Positions 40,847 through 49,620 of a DNA stretch of 64,000 nucleotides are shown here, piece after piece. The notes beneath the pieces were generated by a model. It saw only the letters and a program-made list of their open reading frames with translations. It made no database searches and was not told where the DNA came from. The position numbers were made by a program, and so were the translations under genes. Within the stretch, counting starts at the first letter, position 1. Each line of letters starts with the position of its first letter. Location: assembly GCF_021044825.1 (NCBI RefSeq), contig NZ_JAJNOC010000010.1, positions 62,001 through 126,000 of the forward strand. Direction: 5' to 3'. The stretch comes from Massilia phyllostachyos. GTDB taxonomy: Bacteria; Pseudomonadota; Gammaproteobacteria; Burkholderiales; Burkholderiaceae_D.

Positions 40847-43342
40847 ATGATGCAGAAACACGCTAGCGTTACTGAAAAAACGGTGCTTGCCCTGGCCATC
40901 GCCTCGCTCTTTACCGGCGCCCACGCGCAGGAGACAGCAAGCGAGCCGGGCGCCGCCTCCACGGTGGTCATCACCGGCACCCGCGTCGCCAACCGTACCG
41001 CCCTCGACACCGCGGCCCCGGTCGATATCGTATCAAGCGAGACCCTGAAAAACGCCGGCACCACCGAGATGACCCAGGCGCTGTCGATCGCGCTGCCCTC
41101 GCTGAACTTCCCGCGCCCGGCCATCACCGACGGCACCGACACCATCCGTCCCGCCACCCTGCGCGGCATGGCGCCCGACCAGACCCTGGTGCTGGTGAAC
41201 TCGAAGCGCCGCCATACCTCGTCGCTGGTCAACGTCAACGGCTCGATCGGGCGCGGCTCGGCGGCGGTGGACATGAACACCATCCCGACCGCGATCGTGA
41301 AAAGCGTCGAGGTGCTGCGCGACGGCGCCGCCGCCCAATACGGGTCGGACGCGATCTCCGGCGTCGTGAACCTGCGCCTGCGCACCGACCGCAGCGGCGG
41401 CGAAGCCAGCGTCACCTACGGCGCGCGCAAGACCGAATACGAGCTGTGGAACGACGCCGCGCCCGCCGGCGCCACCTGGACCGCGCCGGCCAAGCGCAAG
41501 CGCACCGACGGCCAGACCGGCACCATCAGCCTGTGGCAGGGCATGCCGCTGGGCGGGGACGGTTTCCTGACGCTGGCCGCCGAATACCGCAAGCAGGAGC
41601 GCACCGAACGCAGCGGCTACGACATGCGCCAGCAATACCCGCGTCTGGCCAATGGCGCCTTCGATCCACGCGAACTCACCATCAACCGTTTCAACGCCTG
41701 GTACGGCGAGCCGGAACTGGAGCAGGTGACGCTGTTCGCCAACGCCGGCATCAACCTGAGCGGCGGCGCCAAGCTGTATGGCTGGATGAGCGGCCAGAAC
41801 CGCTTCGCGCGCTCCGGCGGCTTCTTCCGCCCCGCGCAGGACGTGCGCAACATCCAGTCGATCTACCCGGACGGTTTCCTCCCCATCATCGCGCCGACCG
41901 TGAATGATTTCGCGGCCACCGGCGGCGTCACCTGGACTGCAGGCAGCTGGGACATGGACGCCTCGCTCGGCTACGGCAAAAATCGCATGGCCTACGATAT
42001 CGAGAACACCCTGAACCGCTCGATCGGCCCCACCAGCAAGACCGAGTTCTATGCCGGCGGCTATGCCTACGACCAGCTGGTGGCCAACCTGACCGGCGTG
42101 CGCACGGTGGACGTCGCCGCCTTCTCGTCGCCGCTGAACATCGCGGTCGGCGCCGAAGCGCGGCGCGAAGGCTATGAATTGTTCGCCGGCGAACCCGATT
42201 CCTGGCGCGCCGGTCCGGTGATCCTGCCGAGCGGCGTTCCGGCTGCCCCGGGCGCCCAGGTGTTCCCGGGCTTCCGGCCCTCGAACGAGGTCGACGCCCA
42301 CCGCAGCGCGATCGGCGCCTTCGTCGACCTGGAAGCCAACATCACGCCGCAGTTGCTGGCCTCGGTCGCGGTGCGCGGCGAACACTACACCGACTTCGGC
42401 AACAGTCTGGCCGGCAAACTGTCCGGGCGCTACGACTTCAGCAAGTCCTTCGCCTTGCGCGGCGCGATCCAGAACGGTTTCCGCGCGCCGTCCCCGCAAC
42501 AGCAGAACTTCACCGCCACCGCGACCAACTTCATCAACGGCGTGCCCTTCGAGATCACCACCTTCCGCCCGACCGACCGGGTCGCGGTGGCGCTCGGCGC
42601 CAAGCCGCTCGAGGCCGAGGAATCGGTGAATGCGTCGATCGGCGCGGTGCTGCGCTTCGCTCCCTTCAGCATCACGATCGACGCCTACCGCATCGACATC
42701 GACGACCGCATCGTCCTGTCCGAAAATCTCACCCAGACCAATGTGTTCAACTACATCGTCTCGCAGGGCATCACGGGAGTGGGCGGCGGGCGCTTCTTCA
42801 TCAACGGCGTCGACACCCGCACCGAGGGCGTGGACGTGGTGGTGAGCTGGCCGATGAAGACGGCCCAAGCGGGAAATTTTGACTTCACGCTGGCGGCCAA
42901 CGTCACCGACACCAAGGTGACCCGGACGCCGACCACCGCGCAGTTGGCCGCGCTCAACCCCGCGCCGACGCTGTTCGGGCGCCTGAACGTGCTGTCGCTG
43001 GAAAAAGGCCAGCCCGAGAACAAGCTCAGCGCGAACGTGAACTGGAAGCTGGGACAGTGGGGCGCGACCTTGCGCGCGACGCGCTACGGCAAGGTGCTGT
43101 CGCCGGGCACCACGGAGGCGCTCGACTTCTGGATGGGGGCGAAGACGGTGGTGGACCTGGAGGCGCGCTTCGCGCTGACGCCGAAAGCGACCCTGGCGCT
43201 GGGCGCGGACAATCTGTTCGACCAGTATCCGGGAACCCAGCCGCCGGCGCTCAACACGACGGGGAACACGCCCTTCGCCAACTATGCCCCGTTCGGGCGG
43301 GGCGGGCGCTTCATCTACGCCCGGATGAACTACGGCTTCTGA
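40847..43342 (+). CDS. TonB-dependent outer-membrane receptor
   Basis: 831 aa; AAGGAA precedes the ATG. Signal peptide MMQKHASVTEKTVLALAIAS... ends near residue 28 (AHAQ). TonB-box-like segment STVVITGTRVANRTA, plug domain with LRGMAPDQTLVLVNSKRRHT and VEVLRDGAAAQYGSDAISGVV, then a long beta-barrel ending in the aromatic C terminus YARMNYGF, typical of outer-membrane insertion. It imports a large ligand such as a siderophore, vitamin or oligosaccharide; nothing nearby fixes which. A possible promoter TTGACA is at 40780. Confidence 0.9.
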   Translation: MMQKHASVTEKTVLALAIASLFTGAHAQETASEPGAASTVVITGTRVANRTALDTAAPVDIVSSETLKNAGTTEMTQALSIALPSLNFPRPAITDGTDTIRPATLRGMAPDQTLVLVNSKRRHTSSLVNVNGSIGRGSAAVDMNTIPTAIVKSVEVLRDGAAAQYGSDAISGVVNLRLRTDRSGGEASVTYGARKTEYELWNDAAPAGATWTAPAKRKRTDGQTGTISLWQGMPLGGDGFLTLAAEYRKQERTERSGYDMRQQYPRLANGAFDPRELTINRFNAWYGEPELEQVTLFANAGINLSGGAKLYGWMSGQNRFARSGGFFRPAQDVRNIQSIYPDGFLPIIAPTVNDFAATGGVTWTAGSWDMDASLGYGKNRMAYDIENTLNRSIGPTSKTEFYAGGYAYDQLVANLTGVRTVDVAAFSSPLNIAVGAEARREGYELFAGEPDSWRAGPVILPSGVPAAPGAQVFPGFRPSNEVDAHRSAIGAFVDLEANITPQLLASVAVRGEHYTDFGNSLAGKLSGRYDFSKSFALRGAIQNGFRAPSPQQQNFTATATNFINGVPFEITTFRPTDRVAVALGAKPLEAEESVNASIGAVLRFAPFSITIDAYRIDIDDRIVLSENLTQTNVFNYIVSQGITGVGGGRFFINGVDTRTEGVDVVVSWPMKTAQAGNFDFTLAANVTDTKVTRTPTTAQLAALNPAPTLFGRLNVLSLEKGQPENKLSANVNWKLGQWGATLRATRYGKVLSPGTTEALDFWMGAKTVVDLEARFALTPKATLALGADNLFDQYPGTQPPALNTTGNTPFANYAPFGRGGRFIYARMNYGF

Positions 43343-43349
43343 CGGCAAC

Positions 43350-43371
43350 GGTGGCCGGCATGCCGGCCACC
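43350..43371. terminator. Bidirectional terminator-like palindrome
   Basis: A perfect 22-bp inverted repeat with arms GGTGGCCGGCA and TGCCGGCCACC sits between the convergent receptor and membrane-protein genes. No long T-run on either side. Confidence 0.55.
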
Positions 43372-43382
43372 TTCATTGACAC

Positions 43383-44204
43383 TCAATCCGCTTTCATGAC
43401 GCCGCTCAGGTCGGCGCCCGCGCCGGCGCTCAGCAGCCAGCCCATGAACAGCATGAACACCAGGAACATGCAGAACAGCGTCGTCAGGCGACCGGCTTCC
43501 GGCTCGCGGTCGAAGATCGGCCTGCGGCCGTAGTTCACGCCGACGAAATAAGCGCCATAGACGGTCGCCAGGTAGTGCACGGCGCCGAACAGTTCGCCCA
43601 GTTCGCCCTTGCGCGGGTGGTCGATCAGCACGTGCGACAGCGCGACCAGCACCAGGTAGGGCACCGAGGCGACCAGGGGCGGCAGGTAGAGGCCGAGCGA
43701 CTCGACCCAGCGTGCTACAGCCGGCTTCACGCGCGCGACCAGCGGCAGGATCAGGTTGTGGGTGATGCCGGCGATGAAGATCAGCTTGAGCAGCACGTTC
43801 TTGTGCAGGCTGCCCGAACCGACCGCCAGGTTGTGCAGGTTGGTCTCGCCCTGGCGGTTATTCTGCAGGAAGAATTCGGAGGACTGGACGTTCAGGATGC
43901 GCTGGAACCAGCTGATCTCTTCCAGCGCGGCCAGCGCGCACAGCAGGCTCAGGCCGCCGAGCGCCAGCAGTTCGAGCTTGCCCGCGCCGCCCGCCTTGAT
44001 GCGCTGGACGAAGGTGTAGCCGATCATGCCCGAGATGGCGGTGAAGCAGAGGAATTGCGACCACTCGACGATGCCGTCCTCGACCAGCAGGCGCGACAGC
44101 TCATGGGGATTGCCCGACCAGACAACGGCCAGCGCCAGCACGAACACATTGATGGCGATCCCGGTGGCGATGGCGGGATGCAGAAACGGCTTCTTGTTAC
44201 TCAA
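43383..44204 (-). CDS. Polytopic membrane protein, unknown
   Basis: 273 aa with a TTG start at 44204; AAGGAG is 6 bp upstream and no ATG fits. About seven hydrophobic segments. A conserved-looking motif, ALEEISWFQRILNVQSSEFF followed by NRQGETNLHNL, recurs in uncharacterised membrane proteins of other bacteria. The C terminus has FCMFLVFMLFMGWLL. It follows the 44207 gene directly (2-bp gap), so the two are probably coupled. Function unknown. Confidence 0.7.
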   Translation of the reverse strand: MSNKKPFLHPAIATGIAINVFVLALAVVWSGNPHELSRLLVEDGIVEWSQFLCFTAISGMIGYTFVQRIKAGGAGKLELLALGGLSLLCALAALEEISWFQRILNVQSSEFFLQNNRQGETNLHNLAVGSGSLHKNVLLKLIFIAGITHNLILPLVARVKPAVARWVESLGLYLPPLVASVPYLVLVALSHVLIDHPRKGELGELFGAVHYLATVYGAYFVGVNYGRRPIFDREPEAGRLTTLFCMFLVFMLFMGWLLSAGAGADLSGVMKAD

Positions 44205-44206
44205 AA

Positions 44207-44920
44207 CTACTCCTTGATGGGTGAATACGGATCGATGCCGGCCGCCTGCAGGGCTGGTTCGGGCGTGCGTGCCGGCGCCTCGGCCGGCGCATGCGTGCGC
44301 ATGGCGCGCAGCAGGCGGCGCACGGCGGCGACCAGGAGGGTGGCGATGGCCCAGGCCCACAGCAGCGGATCGAGCACCGCGTCCCACAGGTTCCCGCTCG
44401 GCAGGCGCGCCAGCGAGAACAGGGTGACGGCGCCGAGCAGGGCGGCGGCCTGTTCGCGCTGGCGGTCCTGCACGATCGCGGCCGCGCAGGCGATGGCTGC
44501 GAGCACCGCCACCAGCGGCGCGCCGTTGGGGCCGAAGCCGGCATAGTACCAGCCGCGCGTCAGCAGGCCGAAGGCGTCGAGGTACAGCACCGCCCCGGTG
44601 ACGGCGAGGACGGCCGCCGCGGGAACCGGCAGCAGCGCGCCGTCGGCGCGGTGGGTACCGCGCCAGCGCCGCAGCAGGCCGGCCACGCTCAGGCCGAGCA
44701 GCAGGCCGCTCGGATACTGGAAGGCAAGGGCCAGGTGCCAGGCGCCGGAGGCCGCGCCCGGCAGCGCCATCAGGACGCTGGAGGCCCCGACGATCGCCCC
44801 GAGAGCCCGGCGCGACAGGCGCCAGGCGGACGGCCAGGCGCTCGCGACCAGGGCCGCCAGGACCACGGCCCAGGCCAGGCGTCCGTACAGGAATTGCCAG
44901 GAAAGTTCAGGCAGGACCAT
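44207..44920 (-). CDS. Polytopic membrane protein, unknown
   Basis: 237 aa. ATG 44920 shares its A with the last base of the upstream stop (TGATG). Hydrophobic segments throughout (LAWAVVLAALVASAWPSAW, GAIVGASSVLMALPGAASG, AAVLAVTGAVLYLDAFGLL, LLWAWAIATLLVAAV). It ends in a Pro/Ala-rich cytoplasmic tail (THAPAEAPARTPEPALQAAG). No family recognised. It is the middle gene of a three-gene minus-strand unit with the sialidase-like gene. Confidence 0.7.
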   Translation of the reverse strand: MVLPELSWQFLYGRLAWAVVLAALVASAWPSAWRLSRRALGAIVGASSVLMALPGAASGAWHLALAFQYPSGLLLGLSVAGLLRRWRGTHRADGALLPVPAAAVLAVTGAVLYLDAFGLLTRGWYYAGFGPNGAPLVAVLAAIACAAAIVQDRQREQAAALLGAVTLFSLARLPSGNLWDAVLDPLLWAWAIATLLVAAVRRLLRAMRTHAPAEAPARTPEPALQAAGIDPYSPIKE

Positions 44921-46134
44921 CAGATGTGCTCCCCAATCTGGATGCGGTAGCGATGATGGGCGATCGCCTGGCGCTGGTAGGTATAGGTGACGTGCAGCTC
45001 GTTGCCGACCTGTTGCATGGTCGGGTAGGAGAACTCGTCGCCGGCGCTGCCGCTGGCGACGTCGGCGACGGTGCGCCAGGTACGGCCGTCCTGCGAGATC
45101 GACAGGCGCAGGGTGCTGCGCGAGGAGCCTCCCTCGACCGCGTCGTTGTGCAGCATCAGGAAGTCGCCGTTGGCCAGGCGCAGCGCGGCCACCGAGGTGC
45201 TTTCGTTGTGCAGGCTGAGGGGCGGCAGGTCTTCCCAGTTGGCGCCGCCGTCGCGGCTCAGCGCATGCTGGACGCGCCGTTCGTCGCTGGCATCGCGCAT
45301 CCAGGCGCGGATCTCGGTGCGCGAGACCGGCACGATGGCCGGCTGCAAGGTGGTGGTGCGGGCGCCGATGCGGCCGGCCCAGGTCGGCTCGCCGTCGGCG
45401 TCGAAGGACATCAGCATCGGGTACTTGATGCCCAGTTCAAAATATAGGGGCAGCCACCAGCCGCCGTCGGTCAGGCCCACCGCCGAAGTGCGCACCAGGG
45501 TGCTGGTGTTGAACATCGGCGAAGCCGGCAGCACGCGGCGCACCGTGAAATCCATGCCTTCGCCCTCGGGCGCCGGCAGGATGCGGCGTCCTTTCGGCGG
45601 CTGACCGGCCTCGTCGTTCGAGACCATGTGCACCACGCGCGAGGCGGCCCAGCCGCCCAGGCCGGTGGCCACCACGAACAGGTGGATGCGGCCGTCGCGC
45701 GCGGTCCAGGCGACCGGGTTGCCGATGCGGCGCACGCCGAAGCCGAGCGCCTTGCCGAGCGACTCCCGGCTCGCCACGGTCCAGGGCTGGCCCCACTTGC
45801 CGTTGCTCCAGCGCGAAGCGTAGACCTTGACGTCGGGCCCGCTCTCGCGGCTGCCGGCCCACCAGAACGCGACCATGCGGTCGCCCGGCAGGGAGGCGAG
45901 GGCGCTGGCGTGGGCGGAGGGGACGTTCTGCGGCATCGGCACCATCGAGCGCGACAGCTCGGACAGCGTCACCGTGCCCGGCACGATGGTGTCGATCGAG
46001 GCGGGCGTGGCGGCGGCGCGCGCGGCGCGGCTCCAGCGGCTTGCTTCGGCAGCGACGACCGCCAATACGATGGCGGCGCAGGCAAAGACGGTGCGGCGCG
46101 CTGCTGCGCCACGCTCTAGCGGGGATCGCTCCAT
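44920..46134 (-). CDS. Sialidase-like BNR-repeat protein
   Basis: 404 aa from ATG 46134, chosen because AGGA is 5 bp upstream; ATG 46140 adds two residues. The N terminus (RRTVFACAAIVLAVVAAEAS) looks like a signal anchor, so the protein is probably envelope-attached. Two Asp-box motifs are visible: SRDGGANWEDL and SQDGRTWRTV. The remainder has the propeller-like pattern GRIHLFVVATGLGGWAASR. Exo-sialidases of this fold cleave terminal sialic acids, but I see no clear RIP motif, so activity is not certain. It is the first gene of a three-gene unit with two membrane proteins. Confidence 0.7.
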   Translation of the reverse strand: MERSPLERGAAARRTVFACAAIVLAVVAAEASRWSRAARAAATPASIDTIVPGTVTLSELSRSMVPMPQNVPSAHASALASLPGDRMVAFWWAGSRESGPDVKVYASRWSNGKWGQPWTVASRESLGKALGFGVRRIGNPVAWTARDGRIHLFVVATGLGGWAASRVVHMVSNDEAGQPPKGRRILPAPEGEGMDFTVRRVLPASPMFNTSTLVRTSAVGLTDGGWWLPLYFELGIKYPMLMSFDADGEPTWAGRIGARTTTLQPAIVPVSRTEIRAWMRDASDERRVQHALSRDGGANWEDLPPLSLHNESTSVAALRLANGDFLMLHNDAVEGGSSRSTLRLSISQDGRTWRTVADVASGSAGDEFSYPTMQQVGNELHVTYTYQRQAIAHHRYRIQIGEHI

Positions 46135-46445
46135 TGACATCCTGGACGGGTTCCGGCGGCGGCCTGGAAACCGGCGTTCGTAAATTATGGTGACGACGGT
46201 GGAGCCGCCCGATCGGCGCGGCATCGTGCCGCTTTCAGGGGCTGACCGTCTTGCGCAAAGCCATTATCCTACAGGAAAGGATGGTTTTGGACACGTGGAA
46301 AGTGGTTTTACGGACCGCTTTACGACAGTTCACGGCGTCCACGCCGCGCTTCGCGCCATCAATGGCGCGTTCGTCGCAGCCGCCTTGCTTCGCGTTCCGC
46401 GGCACGCCAGAATGCCGGTTCTTGACATAAGGATCACAGCGCCAC
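46135..46445. promoter_or_regulatory. Divergent region between the sialidase-like and LytS-like genes
   Basis: 311 bp between two divergent genes. I see no gene. An AAGGA (46429-46433) precedes ATG 46446. No strong promoter pair or operator was recognised. Confidence 0.3.
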
Positions 46446-47519
46446 ATGACAGCCCGCATCGCTCCCCGCCTCCTGCGCGACCTCGGACTGGCCGCCCTCG
46501 TCAGCGCCGTGGCCGCCGTCGTCATCGTGCTGACGGTGGCCAAGCCGGAGACGCTGTTCGCGCAGCTGGTGTACTCGCTGTGCATCGGCCTGGGCGGCTT
46601 CGCCGTGGTCGACACCGTGCGGCTGCGCTGGGCCGCGTCGCTGCCGGCGAACCGCCTGCGCTGGGCGGCCCTCCTTGCCCTGACGGTGGTGGTCGCCCCG
46701 CTGGCGCATTTCACCGGCCTGCATGCCGGCGCGCTGCTGCTGGGGGAGAGCCTGCCGCCGCTGTCCGAGTACGCGAACACGGGACGGGTGAGCATGATCG
46801 TGTTCACGCTGATCGGCCTGGTCGTCATGACCATGCTGGCCGAGCACCGCGAGCGCCTGGCGCGCATCCGGCAGGAGCACGCCGACGCCCGCCTGCGCGC
46901 CGAGACCATCGAGCGCCAGGCGCTGCAGGCCCGCCTGCGACTGCTGCAGGCGCAGATCGAACCGCACATGCTGTTCAATACCCTGGCCAACCTGCAGGGC
47001 CTGATCGCACTCGACCCGGCGCGCGCCGACACCATGCTCGACCAATTGATCCAGTTCCTGCGCGCGACCCTGGGCGCGAGCCGCGCCGACAGCACCACCC
47101 TGGGCGAGGAGTTCGCGGCCATGGAAGCGTATCTCGGACTGATGCAGGTGCGCATGGGTGCGCGCCTGGCCTACCGGCTCGCACTCCCGCCATCCCTGCG
47201 CGCTGCGCGCCTGCCGCCGATGCTGCTGCAGCCGCTGGTGGAGAACGCCATTGTGCACGGCCTGGAGCCGGCGATCGACGGCGGCGAAGTCGTGCTGTCG
47301 GCTTCGGCGCACGGCGGCCTGCTGGAGATCCGGGTGCGCGACACCGGCATCGGCCCCCGCGCCGCAGCCGCGCAGCGAGCCAAGGGTGGCGGCATCGGCA
47401 TGGACACGACCCGCGAGCGCCTGCGCGTCCTGTACGGACAGCGGGCCGCGCTCGACCTCACGCCGGGCGAGCCGCAGGGCGCCCTGGCCATTTTGACCCT
47501 TCCCCTGGAGACCGCATGA
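46446..47519 (+). CDS. LytS/YehU-type sensor histidine kinase
   Basis: 357 aa. Four hydrophobic segments in the first 130 residues, then a coiled coil (AEHRERLARIRQEHADARLR), then the His_kinase signature QAQIEPHMLFNTLANLQGLI with His174. An ATP-binding domain follows (LVENAIVHGLEP, RDTGIGPRAA, GIGMDTTRERL). This is the type that pairs with LytTR response regulators, and such a gene overlaps it by 4 bp (ATGA at 47516-47519). The signal sensed is unknown. Confidence 0.9.
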   Translation: MTARIAPRLLRDLGLAALVSAVAAVVIVLTVAKPETLFAQLVYSLCIGLGGFAVVDTVRLRWAASLPANRLRWAALLALTVVVAPLAHFTGLHAGALLLGESLPPLSEYANTGRVSMIVFTLIGLVVMTMLAEHRERLARIRQEHADARLRAETIERQALQARLRLLQAQIEPHMLFNTLANLQGLIALDPARADTMLDQLIQFLRATLGASRADSTTLGEEFAAMEAYLGLMQVRMGARLAYRLALPPSLRAARLPPMLLQPLVENAIVHGLEPAIDGGEVVLSASAHGGLLEIRVRDTGIGPRAAAAQRAKGGGIGMDTTRERLRVLYGQRAALDLTPGEPQGALAILTLPLETA

Positions 47520-48307
47520 AGCCCCGCGCCCTGATTGCCGAAGACGAACCGATCCTCGCCGCGACCCTCGCGCGCATTCTGCAGAAGCTGTGGCCGGAAC
47601 TGGAGATCCTCGCCACCGCTGCGAACGGCGTGGCGGCGGTCGAACAGGCGCTGGACCTGCGTCCCGACGTGCTGTCCTTCGACATCCGCATGCCGGGGCA
47701 GACCGGCATCGAGGCGGCCGAGGAACTGCTCGAACGCTGGGATGGACCGGCGCCGTTTCCGCATGTGGTGTTCGTGACCGCCTACGATGATTACGCGGTG
47801 CAGGCCTTCGAGCAGGCCGCTGCCGATTACGTCCTGAAACCGGTGAACGAGACGCGGCTGGCGCGCACCGTGGAGCGCTTGCAGGGCTTGCTGGCGGGGC
47901 GGCGCGAGGGAAGCGATCCGCTCGACCAGCTGGTCGAGCGCCTGCAGGCCCTGCTGCCGAACGACGCACCGCCCGCCGCCGCGCGCCTCGACTTCGTGCG
48001 CGCGGCCGTCGGCAATGTGGTGCGCATGATCCCGGCGGACGAGGTGGTCTACTTCCAGGCGGCCGACAAGTATGTCTGCGTGGCGACCGCCGACAGCGAC
48101 GTCCTGATCCGTGTGCCCCTGCGCGAACTGCTGCCGCAGCTCGACCCGAAGCTGTTCCGGCAGATCAATCGCAGCACCGTGGTGAACCTGGCCTGTGTGA
48201 CCAGCGCCGTGCGCGATTCGGTCGGCAAGCTGCAACTGAATTTGCGCAGCCGCCCGGAGAAGCCGCGCGTCAGTCCGGTGTATGCCCACCTGTTCCGGCA
48301 GATGTGA
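47516..48307 (+). CDS. LytTR-type response regulator
   Basis: 263 aa. Receiver domain with phospho-acceptor Asp56 in LSFDIRMPGQTG and Lys in DYVLKPVNE. A LytTR DNA-binding domain follows at about residues 160-260: VRMIPADEVVYFQAADKYVC, then FRQINRSTVVNLACV. It is the partner of the LytS-like kinase. LytTR proteins bind direct repeats upstream of target genes; no target is obvious here. Confidence 0.92.
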   Translation: MKPRALIAEDEPILAATLARILQKLWPELEILATAANGVAAVEQALDLRPDVLSFDIRMPGQTGIEAAEELLERWDGPAPFPHVVFVTAYDDYAVQAFEQAAADYVLKPVNETRLARTVERLQGLLAGRREGSDPLDQLVERLQALLPNDAPPAAARLDFVRAAVGNVVRMIPADEVVYFQAADKYVCVATADSDVLIRVPLRELLPQLDPKLFRQINRSTVVNLACVTSAVRDSVGKLQLNLRSRPEKPRVSPVYAHLFRQM

Positions 48308-48318
48308 TGCACACCATG

Positions 48319-48891
48319 CTAAGGCAGGCCCGCTCCGCGTGCCCGCCCGCCGCGCGCCATCCTCGCCAGCGCGCCGATCGTCAGGCGCGTGCCCCATGCA
48401 AACAGGGCGATCACGCTGCCCGCCAGCAGCGGCAGCACCGCACCGAAAGTGGACGTCATGCCCAGCACGAAGCCCAGCAGGTACTCGGCGCGGTAGCCGT
48501 GCACCAGCGGCGCGATCACGAAGGCGCCGAGGAAGAGGAAGCTGACCGCCGGGTGCCCGCTTGTGAAGGCGAGGGCCAGTGCGCCGCCCCAGGCCAGCGA
48601 CAGCGCGAAGTGCAGCCGGACCACCGTCGTGAAGCGCTCGCGGCTGCCGGCCTGCACCAGGGTCGCGCCGCGCCGTTCGATGCGTCCGAGCGCGAACCAG
48701 ACCAGCAGCGGCACCACCAGCACACCCCACCAGTTGGAGATGGCGGGCATGGCCGGATCGTTCAGCAGGTGGTGGGCAGGCACGCCGCCATGCGTGGTCT
48801 CCCATCCGAGGTGCAGCAGTTCGGCGGCGAGGCCGCACAGGGTCAGCAGCAGGCGCGTGCGCAGCGAGGGGTGGCGAGCAGCGAGATGCAT
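48319..48891 (-). CDS. Membrane protein, unknown
   Basis: 190 aa from ATG 48891 (MHLAARHPSLRTRLLLTLCG), chosen for the AAAGGA 8 bp upstream. Five or so hydrophobic segments (WWGVLVVPLLVWFALGRI, LHFALSLAWGGALALAF, VSFLFLGAFVIAPLVHG, GAVLPLLAGSVIALFAWG). A His-rich first loop (HLGWETTHGGVPAHHLL) may bind metal. No family recognised. It is convergent with the response regulator (11-bp gap). Confidence 0.65.
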   Translation of the reverse strand: MHLAARHPSLRTRLLLTLCGLAAELLHLGWETTHGGVPAHHLLNDPAMPAISNWWGVLVVPLLVWFALGRIERRGATLVQAGSRERFTTVVRLHFALSLAWGGALALAFTSGHPAVSFLFLGAFVIAPLVHGYRAEYLLGFVLGMTSTFGAVLPLLAGSVIALFAWGTRLTIGALARMARGGRARGAGLP

Positions 48892-49003
48892 GGCATGGGT
48901 CCTTTGCGGTGAGCCAGGCAGTGAAAGTGAAAACCCTGCATCGATAGTAGCAAGCTTGTCCGTTCGGCCACAATGCGCATCGGATAAATGCGCGGCGCCG
49001 GCC

Positions 49004-49558
49004 CTAGATCGCGGCAAGCACCTGCGCCGTGTTGGCCACCGCCGCGTATTCGCCGTCCAGGTTTGCCAGCGACATGGCATGGACCTCGTCCGCGCTGCGC
49101 GCCACGCCCGCATGGTCGGCGCGCGCAAAGGTGAAGGTCGCGTCCTCGACCGCCGTCACATCGAAACCGAGGTTGCCCGCGCTGCGCACGCTGCATTCGA
49201 CCGAGATGTTGGTGCTGACGCCGACGACGACCAGGCGCGCGATGCCGCGCACCCGCAGCCAGCGTTCCAGGGTGGAGTTGACGAAGGCGTCCGGTACGTT
49301 CTTCTCGACCACGTGCTCGTCCGCGCGTGGCGCAAAGGCCGGCTGGAACGCCGCTCCCGGCTGTCCCGGTGCGAAGCCGGACCCTGGCGAGCGCGAGACG
49401 TGGCGCACGTGGACGACCGGCGCACCGCGCTCGCGCCAGGCGGCGAGCAGCAGCGCGATGTTCTCCTCGGCCCGCGGGTTGTTGCGTTCGCCCGCAGCCG
49501 GGCTGGCCATGCATTGCTGCATGTCGATGAGGATCAGGGCAGGGGAGTCGTGGGACAT
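49004..49558 (-). CDS. Isochorismatase-fold hydrolase lacking the usual Cys
   Basis: 184 aa from ATG 49558. The fold is recognised from ALILIDMQQCM (catalytic Asp), GAPVVHVRHVSRSPG, DEHVVEKNVPDAFVNSTLE (Lys) and VVVGVSTNISVECSVRSAGN. In cysteine hydrolases of this family the motif reads TNxCVExTxR; here Ser occupies the Cys position (TNISVEC) and a Cys lies three residues later. This may abolish or change the activity, so the enzyme class is uncertain. Divergent from the DUF455 gene. Confidence 0.75.
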   Translation of the reverse strand: MSHDSPALILIDMQQCMASPAAGERNNPRAEENIALLLAAWRERGAPVVHVRHVSRSPGSGFAPGQPGAAFQPAFAPRADEHVVEKNVPDAFVNSTLERWLRVRGIARLVVVGVSTNISVECSVRSAGNLGFDVTAVEDATFTFARADHAGVARSADEVHAMSLANLDGEYAAVANTAQVLAAI

Positions 49559-49620
49559 GGCGCGCCAGGAAATGTGAGATTGACGATGGTACACTACGCC
49601 CTTTGGCTCTCATTCGGATC

